Source: Mycobacterium paragordonae (GTDB lineage: Bacteria; Actinomycetota; Actinomycetes; Mycobacteriales; Mycobacteriaceae). Taken from it: a DNA stretch of 64,000 bases. The first letter of the stretch is position 1. Every line of letters begins with the position of its first letter. Location of the stretch: assembly GCF_003614435.1 (NCBI RefSeq), contig NZ_CP025546.1:4898001-4962000 (forward strand). The letters run 5' to 3'. The notes below the pieces were generated by a model. It had not been told where the DNA came from and ran no database searches. It saw nothing but the letters and a program-made list of their open reading frames with translations. This document shows, piece by piece, positions 60,286 through 64,000 of this stretch. The translations under genes and the position numbers were made by a program.

Positions 60286-63200
60286 ATGAACGAGCCGTTG
60301 CCGACCGGCACCGTCACCCTGCTACTGGCCGATGTCGAGGGCTCGACGCAGTTGTGGCAGTCGAGTCCGGACGACATGACCGCCGCGATCGCCAACCTTG
60401 ATCGCACGCTGGACCGGCTGGTGTCAGCGCACCACGGCGTTCGTCCCGTCGAACAGGGCGAAGGCGACAGCTTCGTGGTCGCGTTCGACCGCGCGTCGAG
60501 CGCGGTAGCCTGCGCACTCGCGCTGCAGCGGGCCGCCCTGGCGCCGCTGCGGCTGCGCATCGGAGTGCACACCGGCGAGGTGCAGTTGCGTGACGAGAAC
60601 AACTACGTCGGACCCGCGATCAATCGGACTGCCCGGCTGCGCGAACTGGCACACGGCGGCCAGACCGTACTGTCCGGCGTCACCAGCGACCTCATCGCGG
60701 ACTGCCCTCCAACAGATGCGTGGCTGACCGACTTGGGCAGTCACCCGCTGCGCGACCTGTCCCGCCCGGAACGCGTTGTCCAGCTGTGTCATCCCGACCT
60801 GTGCAACGATTTTGCACCGCTGCGGCTGCGGGAAACGGTTGTCGCCCAACATCTCCCACCTCAGCTGACCAGCTTCGTAGGGCGGACCGCGGAGATAGCC
60901 GAGGTGCGTGCGGTTCTGGCGGACAACCGCCTGGTGACGCTGACCGGCGCGGGCGGCGTCGGCAAGACCCGACTGGCCCTGCAGGTTGCGACACTGGCCG
61001 TGGCTGACTTCGGCGACGGGACCTGGTGGGCCGACCTGGCGCCGGTCACCGACCCAGACCTGGTCGCCGCGACGGTCGCACGCGCGCTCGGCCTGCCGGA
61101 TCAGCCGGGACGCTCACCGCAGCACAGCCTGCTGCAGCACATCGGAAATCGGAATGTGCTTGTCGTGTTGGACAATTGCGAGCACCTGCTCGATTCCACC
61201 GCAACGCTGCTCACCTCGTTGGCGGGCGGCTGTCCGCGACTGCGGGTGCTGTGCACCAGCCGCGAGCCGATCGGTTTGACCGGCGAGGTGACATGGCGGG
61301 TGCCGTCGTTATCGCTGTCCGACGACGCCGTCCGTCTGTTCGCCGATCGGGCAGCACAAGCCCGCCCAGGCTTCGCTATCGACGACGACAACGCGGCGGC
61401 GGTAGTCGAGATATGCCGCCGCTTAGACGGTATGCCGCTGGCCATCGAATTGGCTGCGGCGCGGGTGCGCGCCCTGACGCCGCACGACATCCTGAACGGA
61501 CTGCAGGACCGGTTCCGATTGCTCACCGGTGGCTCTCGAACCGCCGTGCGCCGCCAGCAGACCCTGCAAGCCTCGGTGGACTGGTCGCACAATCTGCTGA
61601 CTCAGCCGGAGCGCGTCCTGTTCCGCAGGTTGGCGGTTTTTCTGGGCGGCTTCGACCTCGAGACCGCCCAGGAGGTCGTCAGCGACGGCGATCTGGCCCG
61701 CCACCAAGTGCTGGACATCTTGGCGCTGCTGGTCGACAAGTCATTGGTGGTAGCCGAAACAGCCGGCGACGCAACCCGATACCGGTTACTGGAAACGATC
61801 CGCCAGTATGCACAGGAGAAGCTCACCGAATCGGTTGACGCCGCTGCTCTCCGGGACCGACACCGCGACCACTACACCAGGCTGGCTGCGGCCCTGGACA
61901 TGCCGGACGCCATCGACCTGCCGATGCTGCTCGATCGCGCAGAGATCGAGATCGACAATCTGCGCGCGGCGTACGCATGGAGTCGAGAAACCGGCGACGC
62001 CGAAAGCGCGCTGGGGCTGGCCACGTCCTTACAACCGCTCTGGTTGACCCGCGGCTACATCAACGAAGGATCTGCCTGGCTCGATGCGGCTTTGGCGGAC
62101 GCTGATTCCGGGTCTGCGGACGTGACGCCCGCCGCAAAGGCTCGGGCCCTGTCCGACAAGGCGTTCCTGTGCAATATGCGCGAGGCTGAAAGCCTCACAT
62201 GGGCCCAGGACGCGCTGGAAATCGCACGCGGACTCGACGATCCGGCACTCCTGGCGCGGACGCTGACCACCTGCGGCCGCCTCGCCGCGCGGGATCGCGA
62301 GGCGGCGGAGCCCTATCTGACAGAGGCTGAGGAACTCATCAGAAACCTCGGGGATCGCAGGCGACTCAGCCAACTCCTCTACAGCAAGGCGTTCAACGCA
62401 ATAGTCGGCACAGGTGACCTGGCCACCGCCGTGTCAGCGGGCACGGAAGGCCGTGATCTCGCAGACGCGATAGGCGACCGGAATTACTCGCGCGGCTGTC
62501 GCTGGTGTCTGTCCAACGCGCTCCTCACTCGCGGGCTGACCGCCGAGGCAGAAGCGCGGCACCGCGAGGTGATGACCGAGGCCGACGCCGAGCACGCGCT
62601 GATCTGGCAGGTGAGCGCTCGGGCAACCCTGGCCCACGTCCTGGCCTATCGAGGAAAGCCCGACGAGGCGCGCAGGGTCGCGCTCGAAGCGCTCGACGGC
62701 GCTGCAGAGATCGGGCGGTACCAGCAGGGCGTGGTTTATTCAGCGCTCGTCGTGGCTGCACTGGCCGGGGGCGACGTGGATGCGGCATGGACCGCGTGCG
62801 AGGAGGCCCGCAAGCACCTGGACGGGTTCTGGCTCAAGATTGCTGCCACACCCAGCAAGCCGGCCGCCCAGGTCGCACTGGCACGCGGTGAGCTGGCATC
62901 TGCGCGCAGCTTCGCCGACGCAGACGTCGCCGCCGGGGTTGGTTGCTTCTCGGCGCACGCACTCACCACCCGGGCGCGAGTTGCGTTTGCGCAGAGGGAA
63001 TTCGGGCAAGCCGAGCGCGACGCACACGATGCTTTGGCCCGGGCGGTCGAGCTGGGAGCACACCTCTTCGTGCCAGACCTTATGGAAACGCTCGCCCAAT
63101 TGGCCGTTGCCGCAGGAAGTCACCTCGACGCGGTCCGCCTGTTCGGCGCAACCCAGGCCATGCGGCAACAACTCGAAATCATTCGCTTCCGGGTTTATGA

Positions 63201-63543
63201 CGCCGGCTATCTCGCTTCCCTGGATGAAGCGCGTATTGCCTTAAGCGACGACGAATTCCGTATTGCCTGGCAGGCCGGTTCCAAGCTGTCCGCCGACGAG
63301 GCGGTCGCCTATGCGCAACGGGGCCGCGGGGAACGCAAACGACCCGCCAGCGGATGGGATTCCCTGACACCGACCGAACTCGAGGTGGTTCGCCTGGCTC
63401 AGGAAGGTCACAGCAACAAAGAGATCGGCGTCCGCCTCTTCATTTCTCCGCGCACCGTGCAGACTCATCTCACGCACGTCTACAGCAAGCTCGGGCTGAC
63501 TTCCCGCATGCAATTGGTTCACGAAGCAGGTCGTCGGGAATAA
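60286..63543 (+). CDS. Nucleotide cyclase / NB-ARC ATPase / LuxR regulator, Rv0386-like (1085 aa)
   Basis: Three parts are visible. A class III cyclase domain at about 1-170 has metal Asp16 and Asp61. A STAND/NB-ARC ATPase follows, with P-loop TGAGGVGKT at about 219-228 and a long helical-repeat region. A LuxR-type helix-turn-helix lies at about 1025-1085 (LTPTELEVVRLAQEGHSNKE). In the cyclase domain the substrate-selecting Lys/Asp pair is Gln57/Asn106, as recalled for Rv0386 of M. tuberculosis. ATG 60286 makes this numbering match. It probably couples a signal to both cyclic-nucleotide output and transcription. Confidence 0.9.
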   Translation: MNEPLPTGTVTLLLADVEGSTQLWQSSPDDMTAAIANLDRTLDRLVSAHHGVRPVEQGEGDSFVVAFDRASSAVACALALQRAALAPLRLRIGVHTGEVQLRDENNYVGPAINRTARLRELAHGGQTVLSGVTSDLIADCPPTDAWLTDLGSHPLRDLSRPERVVQLCHPDLCNDFAPLRLRETVVAQHLPPQLTSFVGRTAEIAEVRAVLADNRLVTLTGAGGVGKTRLALQVATLAVADFGDGTWWADLAPVTDPDLVAATVARALGLPDQPGRSPQHSLLQHIGNRNVLVVLDNCEHLLDSTATLLTSLAGGCPRLRVLCTSREPIGLTGEVTWRVPSLSLSDDAVRLFADRAAQARPGFAIDDDNAAAVVEICRRLDGMPLAIELAAARVRALTPHDILNGLQDRFRLLTGGSRTAVRRQQTLQASVDWSHNLLTQPERVLFRRLAVFLGGFDLETAQEVVSDGDLARHQVLDILALLVDKSLVVAETAGDATRYRLLETIRQYAQEKLTESVDAAALRDRHRDHYTRLAAALDMPDAIDLPMLLDRAEIEIDNLRAAYAWSRETGDAESALGLATSLQPLWLTRGYINEGSAWLDAALADADSGSADVTPAAKARALSDKAFLCNMREAESLTWAQDALEIARGLDDPALLARTLTTCGRLAARDREAAEPYLTEAEELIRNLGDRRRLSQLLYSKAFNAIVGTGDLATAVSAGTEGRDLADAIGDRNYSRGCRWCLSNALLTRGLTAEAEARHREVMTEADAEHALIWQVSARATLAHVLAYRGKPDEARRVALEALDGAAEIGRYQQGVVYSALVVAALAGGDVDAAWTACEEARKHLDGFWLKIAATPSKPAAQVALARGELASARSFADADVAAGVGCFSAHALTTRARVAFAQREFGQAERDAHDALARAVELGAHLFVPDLMETLAQLAVAAGSHLDAVRLFGATQAMRQQLEIIRFRVYDAGYLASLDEARIALSDDEFRIAWQAGSKLSADEAVAYAQRGRGERKRPASGWDSLTPTELEVVRLAQEGHSNKEIGVRLFISPRTVQTHLTHVYSKLGLTSRMQLVHEAGRRE

Positions 63544-63557
63544 CCTACTCGCGATTT

Positions 63558-63593
63558 TTAGACCACTGGCCTAAAATTAGACCAGTGGTCTAA
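63558..63593. promoter_or_regulatory. Twin TetR-like palindromes, TTAGACCA-N-TGGTCTAA
   Basis: The first site (63558-63574) reads TTAGACCA-C-TGGCCTAA, with one mismatch. The second (63577-63593) reads TTAGACCA-G-TGGTCTAA, a perfect 17-base palindrome. Their centres are 19 bases apart. They lie between the LuxR stop and the partial membrane protein, whose promoter they probably control. Confidence 0.6.
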
Positions 63594-63640
63594 CTGGGGA
63601 CGGACGAGCCGCCACCGCCACGAGGACACGGAGTCGAGGC

Positions 63641-64000
63641 ATGAGCACTACTGTCACCACGATCGACCGATCACAGCGCACCCGCTCATTCGCCCGGGTG
63701 CTCGGGCCGTTCATTGCCGTGGTTCCCGCGATCGTCGCCATCCGGGCCGCGAGCATCAGAGGTTTGCTGTCCACCTTCTCGACCGACCCGATGTGGCCAT
63801 GGATGACGGGTGCACTGCTGTTCATCGGCGGCCTGTTCATCATTGCGTTTCACCAGTTTTGGCGCAGCATCGCCGCCGTGATCATCTCCCTGTTCGGTTG
63901 GTTCCTACTGCTGCGGGGCTTCGTCTTGCTCGCGATGCCACAGCTGATCGTCAATGCGGCCGCATCCTCCGCGCAGCCGTCTGGCCCTGCCCTCGTTGGT
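63641..64000 (+). CDS. Membrane protein, N-terminal part (runs off the window)
   Basis: An ATG at 63641 opens a frame of 120 codons that reaches the window end without a stop. It starts MSTTVTTIDRSQRTRSFARV and has three likely membrane segments (about 22-42, 55-80, 85-110), for example TGALLFIGGLFIIAFHQFW. Twin TetR-like palindromes lie upstream. I do not recognise the family. Confidence 0.6.
   Translation, partial: MSTTVTTIDRSQRTRSFARVLGPFIAVVPAIVAIRAASIRGLLSTFSTDPMWPWMTGALLFIGGLFIIAFHQFWRSIAAVIISLFGWFLLLRGFVLLAMPQLIVNAAASSAQPSGPALVG

Noticed and set aside
1..64000. Classic KstR or KstR2 cholesterol-regulator sites
   Set aside because: I looked for the AACAAG/CTTGTT-type palindromes I recall for these regulators near the promoters and saw none, so direct membership in the cholesterol regulon is not supported.
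1..64000. CRISPR arrays, insertion sequences, tRNA or rRNA genes, phage genes
   Set aside because: No regular spaced repeats, transposase or integrase motifs, or RNA gene signatures were noticed on reading the sequence.
1..64000. A complete Mce importer linked to the two Mce-associated proteins
   Set aside because: No YrbE-like or Mce-like proteins occur in the window; the pair is treated as orphan.

Overview
The window is high-GC actinobacterial DNA and almost certainly comes from a Mycobacterium, probably a non-tuberculous one. The evidence is the gene content. There is an MmpS/MmpL transporter pair, orphan Mce-associated membrane proteins, several F420-dependent luciferase-like oxidoreductases, many cytochromes P450, FadD and FadE type enzymes, and a nucleotide-cyclase/NB-ARC/LuxR regulator of the Rv0386 type. 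Genes are dense, with many 1-4 base stop/start overlaps. I saw no tRNA, rRNA, CRISPR array or insertion sequence.

Layout. 1-1437: the end of an operon with two acyl-CoA dehydrogenases. 1613-3246: two Mce-associated membrane proteins. 3349-6946 (minus): Rieske protein, two amidohydrolases and a lipase-like protein. 7067-9456: P450 and zinc alcohol dehydrogenase. 9550-13939 (minus): F420 enzyme, P450, SDR, VOC protein and SDR. 14050-15546: a lone carboxyltransferase. 15564-19771 (minus): Baeyer-Villiger-type monooxygenase, hydrolase, NTF2-like protein and F420 enzyme. 19862-24217: KshA-like oxygenase, cysteine-hydrolase-like protein, thioesterase, FadD and a lipocalin-like protein. 24214-25419: P450. 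25740-29139: unrelated genes (DUF1275, YihY/BrkB, spore-photoproduct-lyase-like radical SAM protein and a small protein). 29136-35120 (minus): amidohydrolase, FadD, amidohydrolase and a FadE pair. 35389-36615: CoA transferase. 36633-40447 (minus): thioredoxin and MmpL/MmpS. 40685-53320: crotonases, small stress proteins, a DapA-family protein, a TetR regulator, thioesterase and three overlapping acyl-CoA ligases. 53296-58799 (minus): secreted protein, GntR regulator, FadE, CoA transferase, thiolase and SDR. 58906-60075: FadE. 60286-63543: the cyclase-LuxR regulator. 63641-end: a partial membrane protein.

How it fits together. Most of the window looks like a catabolic island: oxygenases open the substrate, CoA ligases and CoA transferases activate it, FadE/crotonase/SDR/thiolase steps shorten it, and amidohydrolases and hydrolases act on intermediates. 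The KshA-like oxygenase, the FadD C-termini (GKADYRWA) and the paired FadEs resemble steroid or isoprenoid breakdown. The substrate cannot be read from sequence.

The main discovery is a recurring 19-bp operator, TACNGT-N7-ACNGTA. I found it in eight promoter regions plus one weaker site. One copy lies just upstream of the TetR gene at 43890, which suggests one local regulator controls the scattered catabolic operons. Several enzymes have lost key catalytic residues: an amidohydrolase, a lipase, a cysteine hydrolase and a Baeyer-Villiger enzyme. A second palindrome, ATACCC-N4-GGGTAT, is shared by the thioredoxin and MmpS/MmpL promoters.
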